Assembly: GCA_013396635.1 (NCBI GenBank)
Contig: WBMW01001708.1
Location: 797,448 to 861,447, forward strand
Length of the DNA: 64,000 nucleotides
DNA from: Penelope pileata
Taxonomy: Eukaryota > Chordata > Aves > Galliformes > Cracidae
Direction of reading: 5' to 3'
Below the pieces are notes generated by a model, which saw only the letters and a list, made by a program, of their open reading frames with translations, did not search any database and had not been told where the DNA came from. Shown piece after piece: positions 61,660 through 64,000 of the stretch. The translations under genes and the position numbers were made by a program. Numbering within the stretch: position 1 is the stretch's first letter; the number at the start of each line of letters is the position of its first letter.

Positions 61660-64000
61660 TTGCCTCCAGTTGAGTGGAACCAGGCTCTTGTCTTTACTGA
61701 GGTGCTGCAGCTAATGTATTTTTATAAGTAATCTCCAGTAGCATCCCCTTTGTACCTCATACAGCCACAAACCCTCAGCATAAACACTTGACAAGGACAC
61801 ATCTGTGTTTTTTAGGATTTTTCTTTTCTCAGTACTATAACATGCCAAAATGACATTAGAAATTTACCAAAGTCAAAACACCATCAACACTTGGCACTTA
61901 CATTTCCTCCAGGTCTTTTCTGCAGATTCAGAGCATACTGGTGACTGATTCTGCAATGGGGTCACACATACAAAGTCTGTGGTGGATTAATTTAGTATTG
62001 AGGAAAGCAGGACTGACTGTGTTATTAGTCAGGTTTGCAACACAGGTGGCTTGCATCTAACCCAGAGAGACCTGGGTACATATTATCCTGAACTGAAGCA
62101 TCACTCATGTTAAATGTTACAGTAAAAGCTGCCATTCCACCTGCTTCAGTCCACCTGGAGAAACATTTCTCTGGCATTTCAGTCCCTGAGAGCCCTGTTG
62201 CATTCTTGTATACAGAAATTAGGAGATAATGGGTCATTATTAATGACACAAGAAGCAAAGAAGCAATTTATAGCCAGATGGGCTTTTACTGACTGAAAGA
62301 AAACAAGTCCTTTGAAAAAGAAGATAAAATACAATCCTTGTGGAATGATAACAGTAATTCAGGAGAAGTCACTTAGCTGTCTTAAATTTCAGTAGGACCA
62401 TAAATGAGGTTCCTGAATTCAAGTGTTCATGTCTGTTGACTGCTTTCCTATCAAGCCTCTTCAATCTCCTAACAGCAGCAGGCATGTTCGTGCACTCACA
62501 TCACAAACCAGGCTTTATGGGAGAAAAGGCAAAACCTTCCCAATTTCAAAGCTGCTTTTCACCATGATGTATCAGACTGTGTCGATCACCTGAGGGCTTT
62601 CCATCCATGATCAGCTGCTATCAGGAACCCAATGCTCCTCTGATTCACATACTTGTGCTTCAGATAGGCCTTTCATCCAGCCCTGCCTGCAATCCTCATG
62701 CCAAGCAGAGTATCTACCACCATGCTGATTTTAAGTGCAAGACACCACTCCCCATGAATGGCAGGATTAGGCTCCGCTTATTACTACAAAGTGAAGTATT
62801 ACTACCTAGGGGATCTTGTCACGAATCAAAGTTACAAATACATATTTGCTAGCTTAACACAGACACATTGCTTTAAAAAACTGATATTTCATGTGTAAAT
62901 GCTATGTCAGTTATACGTGACCTCTAGTGCATTATCAAAGGAACAGCAATGAAGCATCATGTTGCTATAGTAAACCACTCAGGACAATGCAGAGGTGATT
63001 TATTCATGCAGATCTGCACATACTTTTCAAAAATTAACTAATACTGTTCATATAATTCCTAACAAGATAGATAATATTATCCCACTAGTGATCACTCTGT
63101 TTAAAAAAAAAAAAATTATAAAATTAAATTGGAGCTCTGAAAATCAAGTTTGAATACTATTTATACAACAACATAGATTTGGGACCTATATTTTCTGCAC
63201 TGATCTAAGTTATTCGCGAAGCTAGGCAAAGTTTTTGGGGAGAAGGCAAGAAGCAACTGATTTACTTTGCAAGAACAGACAGGTTTTAGACTCAAAAGCT
63301 CTTTACTGGGTCAGAAATAAATACACCAAACTTCAAAGGTGAGTGTGAGCCGAGAACAAAGGCATGACTTCAACAAGATTCTCTTAATCACTTAGAAAAA
63401 AATAATAATGTTTGGTACCTTTGGGACAGAAGGAGGGATATTACAAAGCAAAAGTGACATGGCAATATCTTCTACTGAAAAGAAATAGAGTTACAGAAAA
63501 GAGAGGAAAAATTTATAGTTAATGGAACATGGGTGGTTTAGCTGAGAAGTGATGATGTGCAGTGATGAAAGGGAAGAATTATAACATGCCATAAATGCTT
63601 GTCTCTGTTGATGCTGTGATTTTTTCTTATCGTGAGTAATGTCTTTTGATTGTCATCTTTGGAAAGTGTTTTGTAGCTTTCTCTTGAGGATCAAGACTGA
63701 GAGTGGAAATGGAGTGGCTGTGTTATAAAATTTTTTCTTCTACTAATAATTGAGTAGTTTGTCCTTTTGCTTTGCCTGCTCAAGTCCTTTCTGATTCATG
63801 GCGAGCTGTTTAGTTTCATCCATAAAATTTCTATGAGGGCATTACAAAGTGGGTAAAGTAAATTACTTTCTGGGAGGAGCAGATGTAGGATTCAGGAATT
63901 TTAAGTGCTGTCACATTAGAATATTTTTAATATTGGGAACATATTGACAGCTTTCATACATATTATGCAGGCATAATTTGACTCTGCTTTGTACATGGTC
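61660..64000. other. Unique AT-rich DNA to the window end, no gene seen
   Basis: No exon, repeat or RNA gene is recognisable. An A-run of 13 lies at 63103-63115. Confidence 0.5.

Overview
The window looks like bird nuclear DNA, most likely from a galliform such as chicken. The main reasons are CR1 LINE fragments in both orientations, several ending in the ATTCTATG-type octamer repeats of avian CR1, copies of a mariner element, and a long terminal repeat that I recognise as a chicken-type endogenous retroviral family. The DNA is AT-rich, has a single CpG island and almost no coding sequence. The species call is inference; the avian call is strong.

The only protein-coding feature I can support is one short exon on the minus strand at 3883-3942. 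It lies inside the CpG island (about 3590-4385). It encodes 20 residues starting MNQTA and ends in a clean AAG|GTAAGA donor. Length, start and key positions match the N-terminus of the 'a' splice variants of the dipeptidyl-peptidase-like proteins, closest to DPP6 (DPP6a) and next to DPP10. These proteins are auxiliary subunits of Kv4 potassium channels. On this reading, 1-3876 is the start of the large first intron of that transcript. Everything above about 4390 is upstream of this promoter: either an intron of longer DPP6 isoforms or intergenic DNA.

Layout: intron 1 (1-3876); CpG-island promoter and exon (3590-4385); CR1 fragments at 4557 and 6010; mostly unique DNA to 24.4 kb; a mariner derivative on the minus strand (24409-24980); unique DNA with a T-rich tract holding a 16-base assembly gap (33862-33877); a CR1 fragment (34708); a CR1 tail (36331); a second mariner derivative on the plus strand (36636-37173); a CR1 inserted within a CR1 (38550-39626); a roughly 310-330 bp dispersed repeat at 40749 and again at 53252; a solo LTR (51384-52531) interrupted by a CR1 with an 8-bp target duplication; a CR1 at 54904; then unique DNA with small tandem duplications and a polypurine tract (61576-61659) to the end.

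There is no operon, tRNA, rRNA or CRISPR array that I can see. Most open reading frames here fit chance, with the longest in the CpG island and the LTR. The points most worth following are the DPP6a-type exon, the snap-back-like 5' junction of the CR1 inside the LTR, and the two mariner copies with different internal deletions.
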